Origin: Brassica napus | Lineage: Eukaryota; Streptophyta; Magnoliopsida; Brassicales; Brassicaceae | Assembly (NCBI RefSeq): GCF_020379485.1 | Contig: NC_063442.1 | Coordinates: forward strand, 12,239,509-12,303,508 | Length of the DNA stretch: 64,000 nt | Reading direction: 5' to 3' | Shown here: positions 1-10,420 of the stretch, in pieces | Numbering within the stretch: position 1 is the stretch's first letter | Layout: the number at the start of each line of letters is the position of its first letter | Program-made: the position numbers and the translations under genes | The notes under the pieces: generated by a model | Databases searched by the model: none | The model's input: only the letters and a program-made list of their open reading frames with translations | What the model was told of the DNA's origin: nothing

Positions 1-424
1 TTGTGTTATGCTCTCTTTCTTTACACATTAAAATTTCAGCAAATAAAGTTATGTGTTATGTTCTTGACTTGGAACTTTCATGCGTGGTTTGGGTTTGCCA
101 TTTCAATAAGGTTTTGTGTTATGTTGTTGTCTTTAAATGAGCAGACATAAAGGTTAAGTCTAAAGGTTATTATTACAAACTGGCGAGGTTAGGTCGCAGA
201 ACTACCTCCCAAGGTTAGGTCTTAGACTAATATAATCTTCTAAAATAGATTGGAAATGGTCGATGTCAATTAGATGATAGATCCCAAGTTTCATACAGAA
301 GATTGTGATCTAAGTATAGAAAGAATGGATCATTGCGTATTTAAAGAAAGATCGGCGAACTGCAAATTCTCATCTATTTATAATAAAGTTCGCTGGCCCA
401 AACAAGTGGAATTTAAGAAAAGTC
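1..424. other. Intergenic sequence without recognised gene
   Basis: AT-rich sequence with short direct repeats such as tgtgttatgt near positions 1-125. From about 241 a stretch in the plus direction has long open segments in two frames (for example around 268-431) that run into the short ORF starting at 425, so an eroded coding sequence may begin here. I recognise no family. Confidence 0.3.
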
Positions 425-712
425 TTGTCTAGTGGAATAGGATGGACGGACTTGCATAGAGATGTGCGTGAACGTTTTATGAAAATATACATGTCTGATT
501 TGGTAAAGATTTTGATCCCTCATTTACGTCATAACTTAAAAAGTGCCTTAAAGAGGAGTTGGGAAGACGACCAATTAATCAACCAAAGAACAATCCAAGC
601 GATAACATTCAAAGAGGAGTTTGGGAGTCTCATAAAGAGAATATTATATCTTGCGAAAGCAATTCAAAAGGAAAGAGATAATATATATGAGAACATTTAT
701 TCAAGAGAATAG
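425..712 (+). pseudogene. Unrecognised short ORF, possible gene remnant
   Basis: An open frame of 95 codons whose first codon is TTG, not ATG; the same frame is open further upstream to about 341, so the ORF start is not a convincing translation start. The product would be lysine-rich and mostly helical, ending in a basic, charged segment. A second frame is open just upstream and stops at 430-432, which suggests a frameshifted remnant. I do not recognise the family and infer a decayed gene or transposon fragment, but chance coding in AT-rich DNA is possible. Confidence 0.2.
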
Positions 713-864
713 AGAAAAAAATTATCTGCCGAGGGCAATTGTTACAACGACAAATAAATAAAAACTAAAGTATAATCCAAGTTTGGGTGAACCAACGAAA
801 GCATGTCCAAATCCAAACATACATTAAACAGCAAATACATTCAAAAGGAGAGCTAGAGTATAAA

Positions 865-2990
865 TCAGCGGTGAGAATAGGGTAAAGACCCTGAGTAAGC
901 ATACCGTGATGTTATTGATGAAGGGGGAAGAAACTCAGATTCAGCAATGCTTGGGGGGTATCTGCGAGATGACGATGATCGGTAGTACTCAGCCAATGAG
1001 TCCGGTGTAACATATCGTGAATACAAGTCATCGTCTTCTCTTCCCGAAGAAGGCAGGTATGTGGTCCTATGTAGTCTTTCGGGACTACGGTACTCGACTC
1101 TGTGATACGGGTCTCTCCTGTAAGACTCCAATGGTGGCTCTGGTGCCAGGCGCCTAGAGCTTAGGACGTGATCATACGACGGGTGGTAGCTTCTCTCAGG
1201 CAAAAGAACTTCTCTACGATCATGATGCCTCTCAATCTCTACTTGTCTCAAAAGCCGCTCATGGTCCACCACAGATGGACGGTACGAGTCCAGACGGTAA
1301 GAAGACTCAGGTGGCGGAACTGGATAATGCTGAGCTGGTTCTGCTCTTCTTAAGCCGTATGTTCGGTACTCGCTTTCAGTGAGGTATAGATCACGGGGTG
1401 GTTCTTCTCTGCGTGGTGGCTCTTCTCTGCGTGGAGGAGGTGCAGCATTGTAACTCCTTCCATGACTTCTGCTGCTGCCAGGAGCGTAGCGGTCATTGTC
1501 AGATCTTTTCCTCTCAGCAGGACGAGGAACAGGGACTGGCAGAGTGTGGGTTAGTTGTGCAGGGAGAGCAGCTGGCCGGAAAAGCTTTGTAAGCTTGAAT
1601 ACCTTCAAGAACAGAGAGATGAATGAAATATCTGCTGATACGAACTTAAGGGGAAATTGATGGTTTTACCTGTTTACGCGTAAGTTCTGTTTTGAACTTG
1701 TTTCTGTTGTTGTAGTTCTCCTTGATTGCTTTCTTGAATTCGCTCTCAGGCAACGGTATACAATCACTAACCACCTTGAAGCGCACCTGAGATGTGAATA
1801 CAGAATATCATAAAACTGATCCATAAAATTAAAGAATGAAAGAAAGAACTCATCATCGGGAAAGACTAGTTGTATAAATGAAGTTTGTGGCTAGCAAACA
1901 TATGTGTGAAACACGAAGTTACCTGAGCGGGAAAGGATCCACCAAAAGCATTGCGCTCAAGTTTCATCCCACCCGCAGAGGAAGCTTGGAAAACTCCATA
2001 GAGGAGTTTGAGATCATAGTCATAAAGAAAAAGCTTAACCCCGGGCTTGATACTCATCACATAGTCCTTCCTCTTCTCTTGTACGCCCATCACACTGAAC
2101 CGAAAACAATCAGGCCTAGTTTTGGCATTGCACATGAAGATCAAACCAGCATGCTTTACATTCCCCTGACCATCTTTCTCAAGGTCATCACCAGGCTGCT
2201 TTTTCTCCTCCACTTCTATACTTTTCTGTGTCGCATCAGTAGCAGCAGCGACGACGACCTCTTCTTTCATTTGTTTCTTGTTTGGGCCTGAGACCTGTTT
2301 CCCACCTCTCCTCCTTTTGCGTCTCCTTCCCCCAGCCATGCCAGCTTGGTCCTCATTCTTCTGCTCGCTAGGTTTCTCAACGCCATTGGTTTGCTCGTTC
2401 ACAGCTAACGAGCTGTTGTTATTCTCTTGGCCATTCTGAGGAGTTCCTTCATCATCTTCCTTCAATGCTGTTGTTTTAAGAGCTCCTTGGACTTTCTTCC
2501 CCTTCAACAATCTCTTCCCAACGCTTTTCACCGTTTCTTCATCAGCATTAGATTCCATATCATCATCTTCTTCTTCAGAATCTGCAGCAACCTTCTTTGT
2601 TCCCTTATCGCTTTCACCAAGAGAAGGATCCGCAGCAGCAGCAGCAGCAGCAGCAGAAGCAGAAGCGCCTCCTTTCAAAACTTTCTTTTTGACAAGCTTC
2701 TTCACCGTCTTAACAACTTTCTTCTTTCCCGGTAATACCCCCTTTGGATTTTGAACCCCGGAAGGACTTGCGCCTTCAACACAAGTCTCAGCAACAGAGG
2801 GCACTGCCTCCTCCTCCGGTTTACTAACATCCATGGAAGCTTCTACAGCCTTGTCAGAGGCTTCTCCAACATCAGTCCCATTCAATTCAGCTTGGGATTC
2901 AACAACCACATCCTTCCCGGGGGCCTCAAGGTCTTTCTCAATCACAACAACCGAGGCCTCGAGGGCGGTTTTCTCATTCTCAGCATCCAT
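865..2990 (-). CDS. DCD-domain (development and cell death) protein
   Basis: Three coding exons, read on the minus strand: 2990-1923, 1786-1670, 1602-865. All borders are GT-AG and phase 0, giving 640 residues. Residues 1-278 are low complexity: acidic and lysine-rich with a polyalanine run and a basic [10 protein letters not shown] cluster likely to act as a nuclear localisation signal. The DCD domain covers roughly 279-404, crosses both introns, and shows [32 protein letters not shown] and VFKLTKLF. The tail is rich in Arg, Pro, Tyr and Ser. DCD proteins are plant-specific and linked to stress and cell-death signalling; the biochemical role is unknown. The start is the first ATG of a long open exon, preceded by an acceptor of a likely 5' UTR intron (3304-3013). 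It is the first confident gene of the window and faces away from the repeats to its right. Confidence 0.88.
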
Positions 2991-3012
2991 TATTCTAGAA
3001 AGATTTCAATCG

Positions 3013-3304
3013 CTGCAAATAAGGCTCAGGTTAAGAGATAACAACGAATCAAAGGTTAAAAGGATTTTCTATGCTTGAAGCCTCAACGGTAGCCGGAAGC
3101 TTCAACATAAGGAAACAGATAAACAATCAATTCAATTCAATTCTTCATATTGCATCATCGATAGTATCGATTTTCCAGAAGCAGAAAAATCCAAAAAAGA
3201 AGAAACGATCACGAAAAAACCAAATTCATATCTCACAGCTTCAGATCAGATCGATCTGTTATGATCCGTTATGATCGAATTATACAAAGATTTGAGAAGA
3301 ATAC
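3013..3304 (-). other. Likely 5' UTR intron of the DCD gene
   Basis: On the minus strand a donor (TTTTAG then GTAT) sits at 3304 and an acceptor (ATTTGCAG) ends at 3013, 22 bases upstream of the ATG at 2990. The segment is AT-rich like other introns here. Upstream, 3340-3400 is pyrimidine/purine-biased, as expected near a plant transcription start. Inferred from sequence signals only. Confidence 0.5.
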
Positions 3305-3473
3305 CTAAAATCAGAGAGGCGATTTGAGAGCGGAACTCTCAGAGAATCGTACGCTAGGTTTTTTTTTTCTCTCTCTGGCTTCCCCTTCTTTTGACGGCAG
3401 TAATTGATAGATATAACAAAAAAAAAATAAGGCTCTCCTAAATAGCATTTCTTTGTATCGGCTTTATATATCA

Positions 3474-4669
3474 GTAGGTCTTTGTCCGCGCTACGTGCAG
3501 ATAGTATTTTGATTTATTTTTTCATATTTTTGTACTATTATGTCAATTGTTTAGTTTTATAAAATGTTATATTTTTACTGTAAGTTAATTTTTTTGAATC
3601 TTACCACAACACATTATACACAAAGAGAATATAGTTGGTCTTTATATTCTTATTTGGTGTAATATTGAAAATTTTGATGGTTTGTTTAAATAGTTTTTTT
3701 AAATTATATATTTTAGGATTGATTTTCGTGACTATATTCTATAATTGTATAAAAAAATTGTTTGTCCCATATAGACATCCATATAAATATGAACTTCTGA
3801 TAAATTTGTTCATTGGGATATTTAGTTTCAATTTCAACTCTATTCTCTTTTCTGGCACCCTCATGCTAGCTTATGGGGCTAGCCAACTTGGTGCAAAAGG
3901 GTTTACAAAAGCTGATCGAGATACGCGTGATCGGACACTTTTTGCTAGGCTATTCGTACGGAATTTTAAGATCTAGGAATATAAGCAATAAAAAGTTCAG
4001 AAAATTCTTTGGATACAACCTTTATTTCGTCGAGCTCCGAGTCCAACGCAGGCTAATCTTCCTCCTTTTGAATGAGTATAACCAGTTGTTCACAGTCGAT
4101 TGAAAGACCATTTCTCTGTGTCCAAACTTCAGTATCACTTGCATTGCCCATAGTAAACTTTCAGCTGCCGTTTGCAGTGGTGATTTGGTGCGTGTATATC
4201 GGCCATTGCTCCAAACAACATTGGAAAGTCACCATCTATTAACACAAAGCCAAGTCCAGATATTTCTCTTTCATTTATCCAGGTGTCTAGCAGGAGCGTT
4301 TCTTTACGGAGGAACAGTTGTGTCCGTTACCTCAACTCCCATATCAATCTCCATAATCTTGTCTATATGTTGAGCTATCCTCCAACACTCTACTTCAATT
4401 TTATTCGCTAAAGGGAAAGACATAATTCCTACGACACTATTAATGATTGTTTTTTTTGCAACACCGATACGGCAAACTTATGTTTTATTTAACAAAACTC
4501 TTATTTTAATTTTGTATTAAAGAATCAATCATATTTTATATTATCCATAATTTTAGTAAATTTGTTTATTTGTTATGTTTTATTAGGTTTTAGCTAAATT
4601 ATTGATTTATTATTTATTTTTAGCTAAGTCACTAATTTATTAATTTAAAAAAAACCCTTAATTAGTATT

Positions 4670-4700
<31 letters not shown>

Positions 4701-5358
4701 TAAAATGAATTTTATTTTAATAATATTAAATTTCTATTTTATATTAAAATTTAGTTAGTTTTTTTATTTGTCATATTTTATTAGGTTTTAGACTTTTAGA
4801 TAGGTTATTGATTTATTATTAATTTCTAACTGATTCGCTAATATGTTAATTAAAACAATACCCTTAATGAATTTTATATATAATTAAAAATAAATTTTAT
4901 TTTAATCATATAAAATTTATATGTTACATTAATATTAAATATTTGATTCTAAAATAATATAATAAAATTATAAAAAAAATTAAAAATAAGATAATTCTTA
5001 TATATATTTTGTTGCTATCTGAAAATAATATTTTTATTATAAAAGTTAAAAAGATACAAAAATTATAATTAAATATTATTAAAAAAAACATTTATATAAA
5101 TATATTTTTTAAACTATTTCTAAGATATGAGTGTTTAAAAAAATTTAACACGGGATGTTCAGAACACGGGATTATGCTTATGAGAGAGTGGCTCGGGAGT
5201 GGGTTAGGAGATGAGTCTAATGGGCTGCGAATTGTTGAATATTTTTTTTAATTGCAAACCCACTTCGTGATGATCTGGCATATTGGTTGGTCATGAATAT
5301 TTGTGCACATGTGGATAGGCTTAGGAAGCTAGAATTTAGCTCCTTTTATATAGTAGGA
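3474..5358 (-). mobile_element. Helitron-like element, minus orientation
   Basis: Read on the minus strand it starts with A|TCCTACTATATAAAAGGAGC (TC at 5358-5357), a typical 5' end of Brassicaceae Helitrons, and ends near 3474 with a GC-rich short hairpin (GTAGCGCGGAC) followed by CCTAC|T. The terminal CTAC differs from canonical CTAG by one base, so the 3' end is degenerate. Host A and T flank the ends as expected. The interior is very AT-rich and includes a decayed RNase H-like fragment. No Rep/helicase is visible, so it is non-autonomous. Confidence 0.5.
4050..4330 (-). pseudogene. Decayed RNase H-like (RVT_3 type) fragment
   Basis: Minus-strand translation across two frames gives SGLGFVLIDGDFPMLFGA, then SPLQTAAESLLWAMQVI, then MVFQS and, in a third frame, QSDCEQLVILIQ. 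This order resembles the RNase H-like domain of plant non-LTR reverse transcriptases (G-G-VL strand, AE..LL.A helix, D-C..LV). Frame changes show it is not functional. It lies inside the Helitron-like element 3474-5358, so capture by that element is a reasonable inference. Confidence 0.5.
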
Positions 5359-5425
5359 TTGGTATTGGTAGTGGATTATTCTCCAATACTTTGAGAATGC
5401 TTTGTGTTTATTGTTTATTAATTTA

Positions 5426-5460
5426 CTAGGGATCTGTCTGTGTTACGCACAGAAAATAAT
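5426..5460 (-). mobile_element. Helitron 3' terminus, minus orientation
   Basis: On the minus strand the sequence reads a stem-loop (CTGTGCGTAACACAG), a short linker and CTAG|T, the hallmark of a Helitron 3' end; CTAG occupies 5429-5426. The matching 5' end should lie at higher coordinates, but I could not place it, possibly because the Mutator-like element at 6091 has split it. Confidence 0.45.
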
Positions 5461-6080
5461 TTATGTGTAATATAAATATTTATATTTTTGTATTTCTTCA
5501 TTGTTTGTTTTTTGAGGTTTGGATTTGCAGAAGTCGAGTTGGAAACATATACCAAAATTTTCAGCAAGGATGGGTGATTATCAGATGGTTTTTTAGTATT
5601 TTGGAAGGAAGATGAGATGATTTTTCGGGAAAACATTTTGTTAATAGAATTAACGTGTGTTTGTATGTTAGTTAGTAAGCTAAAGTTGCGAATAAGGTAG
5701 TCAAGACAAATAGCTGAAGCAAGTTTTAGTGTTCGAATAATTTCAAAACATAAGAAATCATATAAAGACAAATAGCTACGCGTTAGATATGTCTTGCTTA
5801 TGATCTAGGTTATTATTCGTGTATGCTTTCCTTGTATGTGTTTGAGGTTTTCATTTGCAAAAAATGTGTTTGGTAATGAATTTTTTTTATCTTTTTAGAA
5901 TGATCTGGATGAGAATGAATTATAAGTAAAAAGATTTAATTTGATTGCTTAGATGATTATTTCTATATTAAAGAATTTGGCATCTAACATATTTGATTTG
6001 TTGTATGCGTCTTAAATGGGTGTTGTTGGTAACGTTTGATTGTCTAACCATGATACTAAAGCTTATTAGAGGAAAATAAT
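5461..6080. other. AT-rich spacer before the Mutator-like element
   Basis: Contains one minus-strand open frame of 117 codons (5771-5418) with no recognised domain and low-complexity composition. I see no promoter, splice pattern or homology that would make it a gene. It may be interior sequence of the Helitron whose 3' end is at 5426. Confidence 0.4.
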
Positions 6081-6090
6081 GCAAGTTGTC

Positions 6091-6304
6091 GGGAAAATGG
6101 ACATTTAATTCCTCAACTTTTTGAAATCAGCAATCTAAATACCCTACTATTACTCGCGCGATTTTATGCCCCAACTATTTGTTGACTCGGCAAATTAATG
6201 ACTCAAAAATTCAGTTGTTAAATGTTAAATGTTTGTCGTTAGTTTTAATTTCTCTCACTTACGACATAACTCGAAATCTCCAAATTTGGAACCCTAATTT
6301 CGAG
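6091..6304 (+). repeat. Left terminal inverted repeat of the MULE
   Basis: Pairs with 9874-10085 in inverse orientation. Shared blocks include ATGCCCCAA, the TTTGTCGTTA region, CACTTACGACATAAC and TTTGGAACCCTAATTTCGA. The last block is the inner edge on both sides. Confidence 0.88.
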
Positions 6305-6627
6305 AGAAAGTGATTCCGGCGACGATAAAGGCGATTTCCGGCGAGATAAGAAAGCAAATCTAGTGACGTGATGAAGAACTTCGAGAAAAACAAAAAACTT
6401 TGCCTTGAAACAGCTCAAATTTTTTTTGGATCAAAATTTGTAAGTCATATGTTCTTTACATTGTTTTGAAGAATCGAGTGACTGGTGAGATTGAAAGGTG
6501 TATATAAAAGATAGATTTCAAACTTTACTGTTGATGGCTATGTTTTTAGGAGGAGTTAGGTCCAGTATGTACGAGGGATTCATATAGTTGTGGGATCGTG
6601 TATGGAGAGACATGATATCCAAAAAAA

Positions 6628-6942
6628 TGTGTTTGTGGAAGTCCTGTTAAGATCTTTACATCAAAGTCCATAGCTAATCCAGGACATCCTTATTTCTGAT
6701 GTACTTCTTCCCGAGCGGTAAGATTTACTAGACTACTTATTCTCATGTGTTAACCATTGATAACTTTCTTCATCTTTATCTTCATATGTGTATTTCAGGA
6801 TGGTCACTTGTTCAAGTGGGTTGAGGATAGAACATATGAAGAAGTAAGTGAGCTGAAGGCTGAAGGGACATTTTTAATAAATTATCTCAAGCTTCAGATC
6901 GAGAACTTGAAGAAGAAATCCAAAGATGCAAAAACGAGATGA
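6628..6942 (+). pseudogene. GRF zinc-finger cargo gene, copy 1 (broken)
   Basis: Visible exon pieces 6628-6717 and 6799-6942 with a GT-AG intron between. The first encodes [20 protein letters not shown] followed by a stop: TGA at 6697-6699 replaces the CGA arginine codon of copy 2, a C-to-T change at a CpG. In the second exon a 1-base deletion near 6913 shifts the frame and removes the C-terminal hydrophobic segment. It is therefore inactive. It shares its layout with copy 2 (7324-7719) and lies head-on to the minus-strand transposase. Confidence 0.7.
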
Positions 6943-7323
6943 AAAAATTCAAAAGAAAGACCATTGTGCTTTTTGATGGCTTGTGTGTTGTGGCCATTGT
7001 TGTTGTGGCCATTGTTGTCGATAGATGCGATTTCCGGCGAGATAAGAGAGCAAATCTGGTGACGTGATGAAGAACTTCGAGAAAAACAAAAAACTTTGCC
7101 TTGAAACAGCTCAAATTTCTTTTGGATCAAAATTTGTAAGTCATATGTTCTTTACATTGTTTTGAAGAATCGAGTGACTGGTGAGATTGAAAGGTGTATG
7201 TAAAAGATAGATTTCAAACTTTACTGTTGATGGCTATGTTTTTAGGAGGAGTTAGGTCCAGTATGTACGAGGGATTCATATAGTTGTGGGATCGTGTATG
7301 GAGAGACATGATATCCAAAAAAA

Positions 7324-7719
7324 TGTGTTTGTGGAAGTCCAGTTAAGATCTTTACATCAAAGTCCATAGCTAATCCAGGACGTCCTTATTTCCGATGTAC
7401 TTCTTCCCGAGCGGTAAGATTTACTAGACTACTTATTCTCATGTGTTAACCATTGATAACTTTCTTCATCTTTATCTTCATATGTGTATTTCAGGATGGT
7501 CACCTGTTCAAGTGGGTTGAGGATAGAACATATGAAGAAGTAAGTGAGCTGAAGGCTGAAGGGACATTTTTAATAAATTATCTCAAGCTTCAGATCGAGA
7601 ACTTGAAAGAAGAAATCCAAAGATGCAAAAACGAGATGAAAAAATTCAAAAGAAAGACCATTGTGCTTTTTGATGGCTTGTGTGTTGTGGCCATTGTTGT
7701 CTTTTGTGAGAAGATTTGA
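7324..7719 (+). CDS. GRF zinc-finger, coiled-coil, membrane-anchor cargo gene, copy 2 (partial)
   Basis: Exons 7324-7413 and 7495-7719, GT-AG intron, phase 0. The first encodes a GRF-type zinc ribbon: [17 protein letters not shown]. The second gives [10 protein letters not shown], a charged coiled coil (about 45 residues), and a hydrophobic C-terminus [15 protein letters not shown] that could anchor in a membrane. The zinc finger and tail are intact, but I could not find an ATG: the frame upstream meets a stop near 7309, so the first exon is missing, elsewhere, or lost. GRF fingers bind single-stranded DNA in other proteins; a role here is unknown. Same architecture as the gene at 49676-50295 in the Harbinger element. 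Confidence 0.55.
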
Positions 7720-8177
7720 CCAAGGTGAAAGTTAACTTGTACTTGGTAAGAAGAAAACGTAAGAGAATATGTATGAAAAATGTAAGACAAATTATGTGTT
7801 TGGTAGTAAGAGAATATGTATGAAAATGTAAGACAATTTATGTGTTTGGTAGTAAGAGATATGTATAAAAATGTATCCGAGACTTAAAATCTTACACCAA
7901 AAGACAAACCCAAGAAAATTCAAAACGACAAGCCAAACAACATCCTTACACACCAAATAGGAAAAAAACATCAACATAGCATAAACATGAAGAACACATA
8001 TGCACTTGGTTATGTAGAGAACCCAAACCCGTCTTGTGATCCTCCTTGTGATGATTGAGGAGGTGGAATTTGTGATGATCCTTGAGTAGCTCCTGACTGC
8101 AAGTTTGAAGACCCTCCTTACATTAAATAAGCACCAAATGTCAGTGAACAAAGCCATTCAAAAAAAATCAAGTAAGT
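7720..8177. other. MULE interior without clear gene
   Basis: Short direct repeats (agtaagagaatatgtatgaaaa at 7746, 7805 and a shorter form at 7852) follow the cargo gene. Minus-strand open frames here have no recognised domain; 7990-8110 may be the C-terminal low-complexity tail of the transposase. Confidence 0.4.
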
Positions 8178-9905
8178 CATTTCAAACATGTTCTTTTTGT
8201 GCGCGACCTCTAAGACGTTTTGGTGGAGGAGCTGCGGCTGGATTAGGACACCTAGTCTTGTTATGGTCTTTCTTCCTATAGTTTGAGCAAGTAGGAAGTC
8301 AACCATGGCGGCTAAGCTTGTGTGGATTAGAGGAAGATTCATGAGGAGCTTTATTTCTAGAATGATCGTTAGGTTTCCCACGGTTGAAGCGTGAGGATGG
8401 TGGAAGAATATGGAGCCGACCTAATCTTGGCCACGATTGCATCCCTTAAATTGGCTTGAAGAATGCACGAGACCATGTCATCGGTCCAGTAGACTGCAGA
8501 GAGTGATAAGCTCCTTCATTGTAGGTCATAAGATCCTCTAAGTTGGTCATAAACATTGTTGGTGTGTAGATTCATGCTATTTTACAGAATAGACGCTCAA
8601 GGACAATGTCTTCATTTGTCTTCTTCCAGTTTTGTAGAACATGTCTAGCACACATTTTGTGTTCGGCCTGAGGAAGCTCTTCGTGTACTGCATGTAACAT
8701 TCCATGTACAAATGAACAATCAAGACTAAATACACCAGAGAAGTCTTAATATATACATAAAGAAATGATGAACATACCTGATGCTTGTCTGAGATTATTG
8801 TCATAGTCTCGCCATCTTCAAGACCCAAGTCTTTTTTCAGTAGTTGCACAAACCATAACCAATTTGGATTATCCTCAATTTCTACCACAGCCCAAGCTAT
8901 TGAAAAATTCTATTATCCTCATCCCTACCAACAACAGCTAGCATTTGACCTTTAATGTCCCATTTCATAAATGCAGCATTCAATCCTATAATGGGTCTAC
9001 ATGAGCCTTTCCATGACGTTTTCAAGGCTTCAAAACACATATACAAGCGGGAAATCTTTGATTGCTTCCAAGAACCGGACCAGGAATTGTCTCAACTTCA
9101 ATTGTTGATCCGACATTAGATTACGTACCTCTTCTTGGTAATCCCAAAGTCTTGCAAAGTAAATTTCATGACCCGCCTTTCTTCTGGCTGCAAGTGTTGC
9201 CTTTGCTCTTCTGCATTGTTCTTCGGTCACAATCATATTATACTCTCTATTTATCTCATCAACCATATTCTTCTGATTTTAGGATTGACCGAAGTCTCTC
9301 CTCGAATAATTTTGCTATTGTTCCACTTAAGCAGCTTCGTATAACCAGACCTAACACAAATATGTGTAACACTTTCACCGTCAGCTTGTTCCTGCCTTTT
9401 TCGAAAGAACAGTACACTCTCCAACCACATTTTTTTTTTCATGTTTTGTGCACCAAACTGCAAGCCTATTAGCTGAGGAATTATAGAACTTTATGTCATA
9501 TTTCATCTTGAGAGAATACATGAGAACAGCAAACTTAAACCTTTTAACCTCCTGTCCTAAGCGAACAGTCTTCATCTCGTGTTCTAAACAAAAAAAACAC
9601 ATATCAATAAGAAGAATCAGTAAATTCTATAAAAAAAATCAACTGAATTTACCTTTCTATTTCAGTTGCAGGTTGAACTTCAGGAACTCTTGGAACATCG
9701 GGAATTTCGGGAACTTGAGCGACACTGGAAACATCAGGAACTATGGGATTAGAGGCTCCCCTTCGAATGGAAACATATTCCTCGATCCCCCTCTCCTTCC
9801 GGTGAACGTTATCACCATTATCTCGCTGGAAATCGCCTACATGTTCGCCGAAATTGCCTCTGTTGTTGCCTCTTTCGAAATTAGGGTTCCAAATTTGGGA
9901 TTTTG
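8178..9905 (-). pseudogene. MuDR-family transposase, broken
   Basis: Fragments appear in correct order on the minus strand. Near 9600-9385 is the N-terminal MuDR DNA-binding region (LGQEVKRFKFAVLMYSL, then GECTV). Near 9266-9035 is the helical region with EEQCRRAKATLAAR. Near 9010-8820 is the MULE core (RPIIGLNAAFM, QMLAVVGRD, AWAVVEIEDNPNWLWFV). Near 8660-8580 is CARHVLQNWKK. Near 8300-8180 is a degenerate CCHC zinc knuckle (CSNYRKKDHNKTRC). Stops and frameshifts separate the pieces, for example between the D-bearing strand and AWAVVE near 8905. It once mobilised the element; now any movement would need another source of transposase. Confidence 0.82.
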
Positions 9906-10085
9906 TGTTATGTCGTAAGTGAATGAAATAAAAATAACGACAAACGTTAATGATTGAACTGCTGACTTAATTAATCCCTAATTAGTCAAGGCAAATAATA
10001 CTTGGGGCATTAAATTGCGCAAGCAATAGTTTGGTATTTAAATTACCGATTTGAAATAGATGAGGAGTTAAATTTCCTTTTTCCC
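9874..10085 (-). repeat. Right terminal inverted repeat of the MULE
   Basis: Reverse complement of 6091-6304 with scattered substitutions and small indels. It ends in CCC directly before the second copy of the target duplication gcaagttgtc (10086-10095). Confidence 0.88.
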
Positions 10086-10095
10086 GCAAGTTGTC

Positions 10096-10420
10096 CCATA
10101 AACATGTATTTTTGTTCTGATGGTTTTTCTTATGTTTGTGTTGCACTGTCTTCTGCTTAAAGTTAGCGTCTAGAGTTTCATAGGGGTAAGAAACCTTAGA
10201 ATGTTTTATTGCGTTAGAAAGAACTTCTTGTATGAATACAATTAAAGTGTGAATTTATTTGATTTATTAATGTTTTGCACAAAAAAAATAAACGTTCTAC
10301 GAACTCTTTACCCATTATAAGTTGAATATAGTCAAAATGGAACAAAGACTATCAACGTAAATGTTGTGTTAGAATATAATATTACAGAATGTAATTATTT
10401 AGATATGTTGGAAGAGTAAA
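10096..10420. other. Spacer between MULE and Helitron
   Basis: AT-rich, no open frame of note, no recognised repeat. Continues the sequence interrupted by the MULE insertion at 6090. Confidence 0.4.

Larger units (their letters stand above)
6331..7719 (+). repeat. Tandem duplication inside the MULE
   Basis: Two adjacent copies with a period of 696 bases at the left side (6331-7026 and 7027 to about 7715). Both include the same intron borders and GRF zinc-finger exons. They differ by few substitutions and a 1-base indel, so the duplication looks young relative to the decay of the transposase. Confidence 0.9.
6091..10085. mobile_element. Mutator-like element (MULE) with long terminal inverted repeats
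   Basis: A 3995-bp element. Its ends (GGGAAAA... and ...TTTTCCC) are long inverted repeats of about 210 bp that match well by eye, and the same 10 bases, gcaagttgtc, occur directly before it (6081-6090) and after it (10086-10095) as target duplication. Inside are a broken MuDR-type transposase on the minus strand (about 8178-9905) and, on the plus strand, a tandemly duplicated GRF zinc-finger gene (6331-7719). TIR length, duplication size and transposase family all agree on the Mutator superfamily. Confidence 0.9.

Noticed and set aside
1168..1592. Plus-strand ORFs of 61 and 64 codons
   Set aside because: They are antisense shadows of the last exon of the DCD gene.
4665..4702. TA-rich microsatellite as a regulatory or origin element
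   Set aside because: Simple (TA)n run in AT-rich DNA; nothing else supports a function.
5418..5771. 117-codon minus-strand ORF
   Set aside because: No domain, low-complexity AT-driven composition, next to a Helitron end; no start context or splice pattern that supports a gene.
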